Below the pieces are notes generated by a model that was not told where the DNA came from, did not search any database, and saw only the letters and a program-made list of their open reading frames with translations. 64,000 nt of DNA from Pachypanchax playfairii (Eukaryota; Chordata; Actinopteri; Cyprinodontiformes; Aplocheilidae), in NCBI GenBank assembly GCA_006937955.1, contig SSNP01000133.1, forward strand, positions 208,839 to 272,838. The letters run 5' to 3'. This document shows positions 37,001 through 49,339 of this stretch, piece after piece. A program made the position numbers and the translations under genes. Position 1 is the first letter of the stretch, and the number at the start of each line of letters is the position of its first letter.

Positions 37001-39917
37001 GCTCTGGGCGCAGCGATGGCAGCGGGGGCTGCAGAAGGGGTGAGCGTGTGGAGCCTGAACCCCGAGGACTTGAGTGAAGTCACGTCAGAAAAGTTTGAGC
37101 CCCAGATCAACCCTGAAGGTGCGGAGAGTCACTGTCTCCTCCAAAAGTCAGGGTGATGTTCTGCACTTAGATTAAAACCTCTGAAAATGTTTCTTTTCTC
37201 TGTGTCATGTGCAGAGAGCGAGTTTCGGTACGAGAGATGGAAAAAGGCAGTGGAGAAATCCAAGAACTGGGAAACAACACAGCCTGTAGCTAACGGGAAC
37301 GGTAGGCTCTCAGATCACACCTCAAACATAAATCATGACCCACAAAACAGAACCAAAAGCTCCAGCTGTTTCTTTTTTACTTTTTTCTAATTTTAAACCC
37401 AATTTTTAAACACGACCAAACAAAATCTTTAAAGCTTCGCGTTTCTATTTATCTCTTCACGTCATTTCACCCTGCAGGTGTTTCCATGTTTTCCTGCTTT
37501 TACACTCCCTGTTTCCATTGCATCAGTAACACGCTTGTGCAGAGCTTGATGTTGAAGCAGTGAGGTCATGTTTTCCCTTGATTCAGGTGTGTTGGAACAG
37601 GAAAACATCTCAGACATGCGGGACAGTTTACCTTGAGGACGAGGGTTAAAGAGGCCCTTCCATTAAAAATGTTTTTTCTGAGGTTTCTGTTGAATATTTC
37701 AGCTCCACAGGTGTTCTTACCTTCATCGTCAGTTTTTATCTCTCAAACTACGCAGGTGGTGATAAAACCAGAGTTCTCACGAGTTCTAACGACCTGTATC
37801 TGTTTCATCACAACTCCTTTGTTCGTTAGTATTCGGCAGCTCCCACAGTTGAAACCACACCTAGCATGCTGCTGGCTAAAAGCTGTAGCATAAGACACAA
37901 CGTCTGACGTTGCCATGCGCAGTGGGGCAGGAAACAGTATACCTTGCTCTCATAGGCTAGTTTGTTAGCCAATCTGAGTCCAACAAATTCGAATAATGAA
38001 TATGAACAAGCTGCTGCTCGAGGCCTGACGGAAGGAGCCGGAACCACCCGAATTTTAATGCAGACAGATTGAAAGGTCTGTTAATCAGTGTTTTCTGACG
38101 TTTTTTTAGATATATATATAAGATAAGTCCTGAAATTTGTATGAAATGGCCTCTTTAAGAAACACTGAGTCAGACAGAGTGGTTTAATACCAGCAGTGTT
38201 GTGTAGCATTATGTTCTCATGTAACACGCATGTTACACACTTTATTAAATCATTATTTAAAAAAAAAATCAGGTTTGTTTAAAAGGTATTTGACTTAAAA
38301 ATTCATAAAAAACATAAGCAAAATGAGCAGCAATTTAAAATGTTTGATAAAATATTAGTAGATTATTATTCCATCTGTCTAGTCAGTGAATTTACAGGCA
38401 AATTATAAGAGCAGAGTTTTAACTACTCGTAAGTGCAGCGAATGCAACGTGATTTAAAATGTCTCTGGTGTGCAGTTTATATTTTACTACTTCATATCAA
38501 TCAATGTTACTTTTGGTCCCAGTTGACATTTTTCCATATAAACTGGATGTTTCCAGTACTAAAGTCTAAAATATGCAGATTTATGGAATATCACTGCATG
38601 ACAAAATACATGAACGGAAGATGTAAACAAAGCGATTATATGGCAGAAAAGGGAGAATCAGATCAAGAGTTTCTGAGTGTTTGTCTCTTTCTAAATGAAA
38701 AATCATTGACTCGGGAGAAGAGGCAACGTGAAGAGAATCGGTTTTAATGCGCTTAGCCAAATACGTTTGAGCTAAAACCAGTTCCTCAGGTTTCAAGTTG
38801 TGCAGATCAAACAGTCTGAAAACACTGTTTCAGAGTGCAGAGAAAGATCCTGCTGTCTCCAGTCCCTTTTTATTCATAACCTTCACATTTCTCAGCTCAG
38901 AACTCTGTCTGATGAGTGTGATGTTCAGAAAAGTGGATTTCTGCACCTTTTTTTGTGCATGTTGCTGCCTTTTTTCTGTCCAGTATTGGATTACAGCTCG
39001 TGTTATTCATAGAAATAATATTTGATATTTACATGTGGCTCTGATGAATCTTTCCACGAATCAAAATCCAACCCACTGAGTCAGAACATCTACGTTTAGT
39101 CCTTGTGAGTTCTTTTATGTCTGCATAAGTGATTTTGGAAAATCTGTTAAGGAAGCAGTGTTGATACAACCAGCTGCTGAACAGCTTTTCACCATTTTAT
39201 CAACAAGAGCACGAATTCATGTTTCATTAAACTAATTTTTAATGCTTCAAAATGTTTTAATGATACCTGAGCATGTCAGAGATGCTTTTAAAGTTGCTGG
39301 CTGTGATAAAAATGCCTCCCCTCTTTTTTTTAGACCAAATAAACTCAGATAATGTGAGAAGGTTTGTTGAACTAGTTGCTCAGACATGATTTGAAAGAGA
39401 ACTTTACTTCCTAATTTTCAGTCAGTTTGTTTTTCTAACCCTGTTGTTTGATATCAGATAATCAGATTTGTACTTTTCTTGGTTGATAAATATCCTGTAA
39501 GGTGATTGAAGGCACCTTTTCAGCTTATTTAAACCAATAAAAACACAAACTGTTGTTGTGTTTTTCTCTTTGTGTTGTTGATGACCAACAGGTGAGACGA
39601 GTGTCTTCTGCAGCATACCTCTGGGATTTTACATCATTGGCAGCATGTTAATGCTAATTGGTGCAAAATACGTCACAGGTCAGTATCTTCCTCATTACAT
39701 ATGTGAATTTTTTTCCCTAACTGACTGAAGGAAGTGTAATTCCTTCACAATTACAAAATGTTCCAACGTTGTTCTTTTTCTATAGCATTACATGCTCCAC
39801 CTGCTCCTTATCTGATTTACCCACAGAATGATCACTCCATCTGTGTTTTTATTCAACAGACATGAAAAAAGTACAAATCAAACCTGTATTTTGTTTTTTC
39901 TGTCAGGTAACGACTAG
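31077..39917 (+). CDS. gk: Glycerol kinase
   Basis: Eighteen common exons run from 31077-31157 to 37215-37301, all joining in phase. Two alternative ends follow: exon 37587-37636 (541 residues, soluble) or exons 39592-39678 plus 39907-39917 (557 residues, hydrophobic tail). Glycerol kinase phosphorylates glycerol to glycerol 3-phosphate with ATP. Visible landmarks: DQGTSSTRF (N-terminal phosphate loop), NQRETT, FGGY signature 1 (YFSAVKLRWLMDN), CLGDQSAALVG with the catalytic Asp, and FGGY signature 2 (GLTQFTNKSHLAFAALE). The tail SVFCSIPLGFYIIGSMLMLI matches the known human GK isoform tail for the mitochondrial outer membrane. The start at 31077 (GCCATGG context, MAAS as in human) is preferred to the in-frame ATG at 31065, which would add four residues. 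Head-to-head with wbp4; nfkbiz follows closely. Confidence 0.95.
32985..33080 (+). repeat. LINE/SINE-type 3' tail in gk intron 7
   Basis: The run GTGAAGCGCTTTGGGCATCA followed by AAAAGTGCTATACAAGTAC is the typical end of teleost LINEs and SINEs (AGCGCTTTG, then AAAAGCGCTATATAAATAC). It is embedded in intronic DNA with no other part of an element. Confidence 0.55.
37650..38154. mobile_element. piggyBac-type MITE with TTAA duplication
   Basis: A TTAA tetranucleotide flanks both ends (37646-37649 and 38155-38158). The ends are inverted: AGAGGCCCTTCCATT on the left, and AGAGGCCATTTCA on the right when read inward. The 505-bp interior is non-coding and its wording (TTAGCCAATCTGAGTCCAAC) recurs in fish genomes as far as I recall. 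TTAA duplication is the hallmark of piggyBac elements. It begins 14 bases after the last base of the soluble gk stop codon, counted to the element itself. Confidence 0.6.
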
Positions 39918-41400
39918 TTTCAGAGCTCCGGAGGCTGTAAGGAAATGTGCTCAACATGCCAGACCACCACTCGTCTTCTCGTTGCACTACAGAAACCATT
40001 CCAGAGGAATGAAGAATCAGGACCGCTTTGAGCTCAATAAACAAAATTCTACTTTTTTAGATATATTCTAAACATTTTTTTACTTTATCTGTAGAATACA
40101 TTTCCAGAGATTAATTTTAGCAGGAAAATACAGGCACTGTTTCTTTTTTTAAAACTGAGTGTTTTGCTTATTTTTGTAGAAACTGAACTGTTATTAAGGT
40201 ACATGCATTACATGTTACGTCACTGTTAATCAGGACCGGTTCTTCAGGCCGTTGAAGATGCAATGTGAGCCAGAAATATTTTTTTAAGGGCACTTTATGT
40301 TTATGGTTTCATCCTGCAAGTTGCTGCTTGCAGACACGTTGTTTCTGAGTGGTAGTTAGAGCGAGGCCGAGACACTGACATCAAAATGAGGGAAGAAAAG
40401 AATCTGATCAACTGAAGAGTTTGTTATTGAAAATGAAGCTCAATTAATTTTCTAGCTAAATATGCGCATAAATTAAATAAAAGAGAGTTTACGTTTGATG
40501 TGTAATTCTACTTTTCTTGGCTTATGAAAATGTTCTAACTCTGAATTGACCTGAGGTGTGTGGTCATGTGATGGTTTGGCGAGGGTGTAACCCCACCTCT
40601 CACCTGCTGAAAATAGACTCCAAACTGTTTCATAACCTTTATGAAGCTTTGAAATTACCTTAAATTTCACATCAGTTAATCAGTTAAAACAGACCACAAT
40701 TAAACATTTCATCTACAATTTTTAAAAATTAAATCCCCCAAAAAGCAGCTATAATGAAGGGTTTGCTGTTATTTAAATATGCGCCAAGTTAAAAGACGTG
40801 TGAAATCAGTGGAATGTGTTTTTTTTTTCTGTATTGCTCTTCTGGACCGTCTGCTTAAAATGCAAGAGTTCAACTTTTGATTAGTGTCAGTATTTATCAT
40901 TCATCTTTACTGTAAAAATGAAAGCCAGTGTTTCTGTTAAAGTCGAAACAAAGACTCTTTGTTTTGCTTTTGCTTTGTGAATTTGTGCATTAATTTATTC
41001 AACTGCAATGTGTCCTTTGAAAAGCAAAAGGATATGATATAAATTCTGTTTTTATTAGAAAAGTCAAGATGTGTGCTTGTGGAACTGAAAACGCTTTTTA
41101 TATTTTTAAAACTCACTCTGCATGTTCTGCCATATTAACCTGCAGTCTGTTTGTGACACAAATGTTGTGCAACTGTCTTGTTTGACATCACAATAAAAAT
41201 AAATCCAGTTTCTGGTTTTCCAGGTGTGCAGTTCATTTAAAGTATGTAGTTAGTTATTAACTTTTACTTTGGTGGTTTTGGTGGCCCTGTTTGCGCATCA
41301 GGCATTTTAGGGAACCATATTTCTACAGGCCCTGGGGAGAAATGAACATTATCTGTTCAGAAGGGGAGGAGTCCCATAAAGAAAACTGAGCTGTTCTGTT
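39918..41400 (+). other. gk: gk 3' UTR and gk-nfkbiz spacer
   Basis: Non-coding sequence after the membrane-tail stop codon. A canonical AATAAA lies at 41192-41197. The putative first exon of nfkbiz begins within about 200 bp of it, so the two genes sit very close. A CATAAAG motif near 41374 might serve as a TATA-like element for nfkbiz. Confidence 0.45.
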
Positions 41401-41461
41401 CTCACTCTTTTATTTCTCAAGCTGTTGGTCCTTTGTGCTGAAACGGCAGCTGGTTTACCAG
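41401..41461 (+). other. nfkbiz: Putative non-coding first exon of nfkbiz
   Basis: A CAG|GTAAGG splice donor at 41461/41462 closes a stretch with no useful ATG. It would splice to the acceptor just before the ATG at 42010 (CCCTCCAG). The start of this exon is a guess. Confidence 0.35.
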
Positions 41462-42009
41462 GTAAGGGTCTCCAACACATGATACAAATTAAACGTTTCT
41501 GATGTTTTTAATCCTAATGTTTTAGAAACAAATTTTTTAACCAGAATGTAATTAAGTTTGAGCAGTGAAAGTTTGTACTGCTTAGTTACCGTTTGTATAT
41601 TTGCATGTAAACTGATCTCCTGCACCTTATTTGTCTATCAGTAAAATGTACTTTTTATAGTTAACATTTGATTAGATAAGAATCAAAAAAGATTTTTAAT
41701 GTTGGTTCAATAAAGGGTAATAGCTGATTAAAGTTTGATGTATAACATTTATTTGCACAGAACATAAATAAATAGAACAACATTTGTGCATTGTAATGAA
41801 ATGCTCTTATTTTGAAATGCACACAGCTTCACCTAATAGCCTGTCAGACTGGCGGAAGTCACTACAGGGAAGGTGCTTCGCGTGAGAGCTGCTCCCTATC
41901 TTTTTTTTAATCTTGTTGACAGGTAAGCAGATTGGACATGTTCTAACGCCTCTGACGTATCATATATTAAAACTCATGATCCTGACAGTTTTATGGTTTC
42001 GCCCTCCAG

Positions 42010-45000
42010 ATGTTTCCGGTGAGAATAAAAGCGTCGGAAAGTCTAGAAACGGTGAATATGAACCAAAGTGGCCAAATCATGGCGATGACAGCGGGCTTGT
42101 TCAGTCCCACTAAAGAAGGTCTGTATTAAACAATAATTTGAACAGGTTTCAGAGGGTTTAAAATGTTATATATATATATTACCTACCTGGTTGGAGGAAT
42201 TCACTCAGCTCTACAAAGTAAGGATAAAAGTAAAATTGTAAATAATAAATATGCTGAGAATGTATAACATCTATATTTTCTAATCAATGATTAACATTTT
42301 AATACACCATTCACATACACATAAAAAGTGTTAGATTCATGTCTTTTAACATCATTCCCTTTTCAGCTTACGCGTTTGCTGATGTCAAAGTACCAGCGTA
42401 CATCTATCCAGTCTCCAAAAAGAACACTGTAAAGGAACTGCTCATGAAGCGACGCCAGGTTAGTTGGTGTTTTATACTGTTGGAAATGAAAACAAAGAAC
42501 TTTTACTTTGAATGTATTAGACGGGACACTTACAAGTGACAGAGTATGAGGAAGAACGGTGATTCTTAAAGATTCTGTTTCCTCATTTCATTCATGTCAG
42601 ATGAGTTCATGATGACAGACTTAAGCTGATTTTTTCTCTTTCAGCAATGGAGCTCTGAGCACAAATTAAAAGTTGCAAAACTTGAAGTTGTTTTTCCTGA
42701 CACAAGCCCTCCATTGCACAGCCCTCCTGCACCAGTGAACCTGAATACCACAGCCAACTTAACTCCGACTGTTCCTGAAAACGCCTACATGAAGGTGCCA
42801 CAGATCCAAGACGCCATCCAATGTCCCATTCTGCAGGAACAAGATGTTCTAGTGTCCGAGTTCAAAATGACTCTGTTTCACTGGCAAATACAGCAAGAAG
42901 CTCAGAAACTTGAGAGGATGCCGGTTGAGGAGCTGAACAGGCAGGACTCAGATGGTGACACGTATGTGTAAATAAAATTTATTATGGTGTAAAGTTTTGG
43001 CTGCAGTCCAAGCGTAACAAATAACAGCAACATGTTTGACTTGTTTTACGATGATAGATATTCTATAAGCCTATTATATGACAGATTTGGACATTAAAGA
43101 GAAGGGAAGTCCCAGCTGAATTAATGAGGACTGGGTTGTATTTAGAGGAGGTTCTGCTCGTAAATGTATTTTACAGAAATTTCCAGAATTAACTTTATAC
43201 TTATGAATAGACGGGATTATTTTTTAAACTAAAAATCAAACCAAAAATGTATTATAAAAAATATATTGTAAGTAATTTATTGCTGGTGCTGTGGTAGTGC
43301 AGAGGCTTACCTGACAGAGTAATCATTTAAATGTCTAAGTCCAAATTCCATTTGAGTGACAAACACAAATATTCTCTTTTATTGTTTTGTCAGGTTTCTT
43401 CACATTGCTGTTGCTCAAGGTCGACGGGCTCTTGCTTACGTGCTCGCTGGAAAAATGGCCAGATGTGGATCTCTGGATACAAAAGAACACAACGGCCAGG
43501 TACAAAAGCATTACATAGTTCTTCATGTGCACTGGCATTGAATAAGCACGTATAAACTTGTGTTGTTTGCGTGCAGTCGGCGCTCCAGATCGCAGTCACA
43601 ACCAATCAGCACCTAATTGTTTCTGACCTTCTGTCTCACGGAGCTCAGCTTCACGTCAGAGACCTGTGGGGTCGCACTCCTCTGCATGTGTGTGCAGAGA
43701 AAGGCCACTTCCAAAGTCTGCAGGTAACAACTCAAAGTCAATACATCAGCTTTATTTACATAGATTTTACTGAGCATTTGTGAGGATTTAGCACACTGGT
43801 TTAAATGTATTTAACAAGCGTGAGCTTTGATTTTGGAGAAAAACTGTTGATTTAATCCAACATTTACAGGTTAAAATGTGACTTTATTTGCCTGTCTGAT
43901 CCAATGCCAGTATTTTATTGGCTTGTACAAATAACTGACTGTATATCACATTTTTGTCAAAGAAGTTTGCACTTTTTTAAAAAAAGTTTATTAGTGTTAA
44001 AAATCAGGATCTAGAATCTGTACAGCCAGTAGAAACATGAACCCAAATATCTTCAGCGTTATGGTTGAAAACTGGATTGCAGATTTCTCCCTATGTGTCT
44101 AGTTGGATATGAACACTGTGGGTCATTCATGACATGACTGAACACACATTTGCATAACCTTTCTGTTTGAATTGACGAATCAGGAAATAAACACATATTA
44201 GTCCTTTAGTGTCCTGTCATGCAAGGAAAAGCCGTTCATCCATGGAGATGCCTGAATGTTGCACCTGACTGGGAAAAACAAAAAACATGAGTCACATAGA
44301 GTCTGACATAACTTTCTGTTTCAGGTTGTTTTGAAAAAGTTCATTATGACAGAAAAATGCTTCATTTTAAATAAAATAAACATATTTAAGCAAAAAATTA
44401 GGTAATTATAATTTGTTAAAAGCTATATTTGACAGGTTTAAAAATACATATAAATATGGAAAAAAAAAATCCCAAAAGTTTACGTTTTGTTGTTGAGGAA
44501 TGTAAAAGTTTTATAAGCAAATCACAAAAAATAACACTTACTCCATGCTGACATAGAAATAAATAAAATGTTTTGGAATAACATCAAATTATAATATTAT
44601 GGGCTTCCATACAATCTGGATTGACCACCCTGCTGGTTCGCACATTTAATAATAAACAAAATAAATAGCAGCAGAGTTTACTGCCTGGATGAAGATTTAA
44701 CTGACCCTAAACTCTGATCACTGATCCACCGAAGCACAACATTTTAATCTTTGACAGTTTTTAGCATCACTCCAAAATTCAAAAGAAAACGTTAATGCAC
44801 AACTCTGACACATAACACTTCCCAATGATGAAACAAGTAAGTTTAAACTTTATATGAAGGACATTTTTATATTCTAAACTTAACAATTAAAAGTTCCAGA
44901 TTTAAGGGGAATTGGTAAATATTTAAAGATAATTTAAACATTACTCATCCTGCGTTATTTTCACTTATGTGTTTGACTTTCTGACATCATCCTGAGTTTA

Positions 45001-46533
45001 TCTGTTAGATTATATCATGTATTTGTTTAGCGCTTTAGTTAAAGTCATTATCAGGGAGTTGAGGTCAAACAGCTACGAGAAAACTTGAATCCTGAGCCTG
45101 AAAAACAACTTCAGCCTCAGTGCTGATGTGAGCTTATCATCTTTGTTAATTTATAACCGTTTATTAAACCCAAAGTCTGTTACTGTTTGTTTCTGTACTA
45201 AGTATCGTTGACTCCATGTGTGAAGGAACAGAAGAATAAATCCGACCGACTTTATTTTGACTTTTTTCCTTCAGAGCATCTACAGAACTCTAACAGAAAG
45301 TGGCCAGTCAACCGACACAGAAATATTAAATTATGACGGTGAGTTTTTCTTTTATTTTATGCATTAATGTAGAATTTTATCTTAAATATTTTTGTGATTA
45401 AATCCTGCTTTTGTTTGCCTTGAAGGTTTGACGCCACTTCATATTGCAGTCTTGTCCCACAATGCTGTTCTTCGAGAGATGAAGAGCCTTGAAAACCCCT
45501 GTTCATACATGATGTCCAAACTGGCCCACAAGAGGCGCATGCACACGGAAAGTATCAAGACTCTGATACACATGGGCGCCTCCTACGGAACTAAGGTAAC
45601 TGTCGCAACTACCAAAACTAATCTGATGTAGAAAATACAAATATTTGTATTTTATAAAAGGTTAGCATGTTAAAGACACCAGAAATACACAGATTTTGTG
45701 ATTTTTGTGTCACAAGGATCTGAAAAGTGGACAGACTTGTCTTCACATTGCTTCTGAGGAGGCGAATCTGGAGCTGCTCAACATTTTTCTCAATCAGCCA
45801 ACATCACTGGCCTTTGTGAACGTTAAGGTATTAAAAATGGATTCAATGACGAAGCAAAGCTCATGAATGCAACTTTTATTATAATTGTAGAAATCAATGA
45901 TTCTTATTTATGCTAGGCTGTAAAATTCTTTTTTTTTTAATCAGCTTGGGTTTGTTAAAATCTTCCCCATCTGTCCTTTTCAGACATTTAGTGGAAACAC
46001 TGCCCTGCACATCGTCAGCTCTCTGCAATGCTCCAAAACTCAAGTAGAAGCGGTGAAGCTGCTGATGAGGAAAGGTGCTGATCCGGGGGCGAGAAATTAT
46101 GAAAATGAGCTTCCGTGTCAACTGGTGCCTGAAGGCCCCGTGGGCGAAAAGGTAACCCAATGTTCACAAGTATTTACATGTTTCAAAAGAATTACACCGA
46201 AAACATGGCTTTGAAAAAATTTATTAGTTTATGTGGGTTCCAAACAAATAAGTCTGGTAGTGGAAAGTTTGAAACGCATACTCGAGCTCTTTAGATGTAA
46301 CATGAGGACGATAACAAAACAAACCTTGAATAGGACTCAGGGTGGAGATTTGAGTTGGAGTCGCTGTAACAATAAAGAAATCTAACAAAGGCGGGGTTAG
46401 AAAAAGATGATATCATAAAGAAAAATAACGTTCAAGATCTTTTTACCATGACAGACAGTAACAAGATGCTTATCTGCTTTTGTTTTTTTTCCAGGTGCGG
46501 CAGATCCTGAAGGGGAAGTATGTTCATCTGTAA
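42010..46533 (+). CDS. nfkbiz: NF-kappa-B inhibitor zeta (I-kappa-B zeta)
   Basis: Ten coding exons (42010-42118, 42367-42458, 42645-42961, 43394-43499, 43577-43723, 45275-45338, 45426-45595, 45717-45827, 45984-46151, 46495-46533) join to 440 residues. Residues about 50-70 hold an OCA-type motif (KKNTVKELLMKRRQ), which in I-kappa-B zeta contacts Oct factors. After a linker come the ankyrin repeats: DTFLHIAVAQGRRALAYVL, SALQIAVTTNQHLIV, WGRTPLHVCAEKGH, DGLTPLHIAVLSHNAV, SGQTCLHIASEEANLELL and SGNTALHIVSSLQ, ending MRKGADPGARNYENELP. The order and wording match NFKBIZ better than NFKBID or BCL3. The protein is a nuclear, inducible regulator that binds NF-kB p50 and controls secondary-response cytokine genes. 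The human long form has about 718 residues, so this one lacks most of the N-terminus. The reading frame is closed by a TGA upstream of the chosen ATG. Confidence 0.9.
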
Positions 46534-47593
46534 TCTATGCTTTCAGAACATCGTCAGTCAGACGGTCAGATCTTTAACTATATTATTTGCCCCAATAAGG
46601 CAGATGCTGGTTGTTTCAGTGAAACATCTCCATTTGTTCATTACTGTGTAATGTGTAAATAGGATTTTTAAACATTTTTTTGGGCTCTGTAGTATGAAGC
46701 AGGAAGATGTTGGGTGACACTACTTAGGTTTTATCTGTGTCTCCATGGAAACGTGCTTGAAAACATGATTGAGATTTAAGCTCAGACAAGTAACAAATCA
46801 ATTCATGGTTAATTTTAGTTTTTGATGCACGTTGTATTTAAAACAACTGACACAAACATGAATTTTTAGGTGGTTGGAATTGTTTTTAAGTTTACTTTTG
46901 GATGTTTTATCGCTGCTCTCAATGTTAAATTTATCAGCCTTAGGAAAAAAAAAGATTTGTTTTAAATAGTTTAGTTTTGTTCAATATAATCACAGCATGT
47001 CTAATCTGCTCATGTTTTATATTTTCTGTATCGTATCAATTACTGAAGACTGAGATGTTATTATCTGGGGAAAGGTTTAATGTTTAATTTTTTTTTTTTA
47101 TACTGAGATGTTAAAATGTTGCTTATTCTTTTCATTTTGTAACTACATTTTGTTTTGGAAAAAAAATCATTTTTAAACTAAAAACTGTATTTTATTCAAA
47201 GGTTGTGGGACTTTAAAGGAACTTCATATTGTGTTGAATGTATTTTATTGTCATTTACACTGTATTGATAATCTGTTATTTTTTACAATTAAAGATGATT
47301 AACTTGGTTTAATCTTCTAATTTTCTTGCATATTTTACTGTTTGTTCCCCAAAAAATGAGGCTTAAAGTAAAACGTGGAAGATACAGCTTGTTAATGATG
47401 AAATTAGCAGGAAAAGTCATGTACAGAGTGAAGGCAACAATTACAGGCTGTCCAGCGACTGATTGTTTCCAAACACTGAATTACGTATAAATATAGAAAA
47501 AGATGCTCGGCAGCAGCTCCTCTGAGTCTCCTCTCTTGGCTTGTTTAACAAAAATCCTCAGTTCAAACTGATGTGACGTTTTATCAGCTGAGT
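46534..47593. other. Convergent 3' region of nfkbiz and jagn1
   Basis: Non-coding, very AT-rich, with ATTTA-type runs that fit an unstable immediate-response mRNA. A candidate ATTAAA poly(A) signal for nfkbiz lies at 47288-47293. The jagn1 3' UTR enters from the right. Confidence 0.5.
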
Positions 47594-48396
47594 TTATTTC
47601 TTCTTCTTCTCCTGAGTGGTGGTGAACCACTGGTCCAGCAGCTTCTTGCTGTAGTAGATCTGCCAGGCATGAACTTGCACAGCAATGACAATCACGAGGT
47701 ACATCACCGACACAGCAGAGAAGCCGAAGATGAAGCGGTATGCCTTGCCGTGGCGATACAGCTGCTGAGCCACAGGAAACATCTCCATGCCACCGTAGAT
47801 CAGTGGCGCTACGCAGAAGAGGCCGGTGCTGATCATGGAGATTACCAGGTAGCTGATGTTGTTACGAGGCAATGCCAGGAAGCTGAAGACTGTGGGAATG
47901 ATACTCAGGAGGTACGGATACTCCCACTGGTATGGAGAGGCTACCACTTTGTGAGACACGAGACTCAGCTGGCTTACCGTCACCTGAAACAGATAATATT
48001 TATTCATCTGAAGAGACATAAATTTAACAAGAATTGTAGTGGAAAGCAGTATAAAACTTTAATTGAAATAACGTCTGTATACATCTGTCCTCACCTGAGC
48101 AGCCATCAGCACCCAGATCAGCAGATGGACGATGTTCAGTTTGCGAATTTCAGACTTCAAGGCAACGCTGGATGGAGTGAGACAGAACCCATTATATAAA
48201 TTCAGTCAGTTAGACATGCAGAAAAGTCTCAGCCTGGTTTCCAACCCAAGATCCATTATAAAAAGTGAAACCTAAAAGAAGAGAAGCCAGATGTTGACTG
48301 AACTGACCTCATCTGGTAGTGAGAAGCAACTCTCTCCCTGTGCTGGAAGTCGCTGCCGTCTGTGCCTGCTGCTCTCGGACCTGCTCGAGAAGCCAT
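47594..48396 (-). CDS. jagn1: Protein jagunal homolog 1
   Basis: Three exons on the minus strand (48396-48308, 48167-48095, 47983-47594) join in phase to 183 residues, the same length as human JAGN1. The N-terminus MASRAGPRAAGTDGSDFQHR is nearly identical to human. Four hydrophobic spans follow, including VHLLIWVLMAAQ, YLLSIIPTVFSFLALP, YLVISMISTGLFCVAPLIYG and FIFGFSAVSVMYLVIVIAV. The tail ends in four Lys residues, an ER-retrieval type end. JAGN1 is an ER membrane protein of the early secretory pathway; human defects cause severe congenital neutropenia. The opposite strand carries a 208-codon ORF that is only a shadow of this gene. Confidence 0.96.
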
Positions 48397-49299
48397 GATG
48401 GATGTCTGACAGTAAACACAAGTTACTTCTATCATGACATGATTCTTTATCATTTACACGTTCTAGCTGCTGCGTTCAAACCCGATTCAAATAGAGCCAC
48501 AATCTGAAGGTGACTGGCTGCAAAAACCCTTTAAGTCACAAGATTTTGTTCCACTAAAGGCTTTAATGAATGTTTCTTTGTAAATCCAACATGAATCAAA
48601 ACAGGTTACATGCTTTTAACACAGCGAAAATCAATGGTTTGAGCTGCTGCATCTGTCCATTGATTGCTAGCATTGCCAACTTAGCATTTGTAGCTTTTCT
48701 CAACCGTTTTTTTTACAATTCATTTTAAAGATTTGAAGAATTGGTCTATAAAATGTACCAATAAACACTCGGTTCCACTTGTGCTTCCATCACAAGTTAC
48801 GATTGTTCGAGTTAAAAACAGCAGGCAAACAGCTGTGCTAACGAGCTGCTAGCCACTTTACGTCATGCGCTGACGTGATAAAATAACACGCTGCCAGTTT
48901 GTTTATTAATAATTGCACTTACTGTTTTATTTCTTGTTTCTTTTAAAATTCATATATCATCTATATGTGTATATATATATTCAGGCTAACAACAGTCACA
49001 CTGCAACTAGCTATCTGATCGTAGGAGGAACGAATGAGACGCGATGTGTGACGTGTCAACTTGTGATTGGTCACCTTTGCTGTTCATTTGACTTGCGTTA
49101 TCTTGTGCTGCTCTTTGGTGTGAATTCACCTGCATGATTGTTTTATTTTCACATTTCTGTGTTTCTTTTGATGTAAACCTTTTGAAAAGTGCTAGAAACA
49201 AATAGCATTAAAATGCATTTTTACTGTCACCAAAATACATTTTGGATAATTAACAACCCATTTGTTGAGAGGCATTAGTTTGAAAAACAATTTAATTTA
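48397..49299. other. jagn1 upstream flank
   Basis: Holds the jagn1 promoter and 5' UTR; beyond that, AT-rich DNA with a short TA microsatellite near 48965. No gene was recognised. Confidence 0.45.
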
Positions 49300-49339
49300 T
49301 TTAATAATATATATAGCCTACCAGATAGTTTCAAATGCT

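Noticed and set aside
41355..41380. NF-kB binding site before nfkbiz (GGGGAGGAGTCCC)
   Set aside because: The spacing between the G and C halves does not fit the 10-bp kB consensus.
41913..42113. ORF starting at 41913 as the nfkbiz N-terminus
   Set aside because: It is in a different frame from the chain of conserved exons, and a TGA closes the correct frame upstream of 42010.
42010..46533. Assignment as nfkbid or bcl3
   Set aside because: The OCA motif and the ankyrin wording (DTFLHIAVAQGRRAL, KEHNGQSA, WGRTPLHVCAEKGH) fit NFKBIZ; NFKBID has no OCA motif.
47573..48199. 208-codon plus-strand ORF
   Set aside because: It is the antisense shadow of jagn1 exons 2 and 3.
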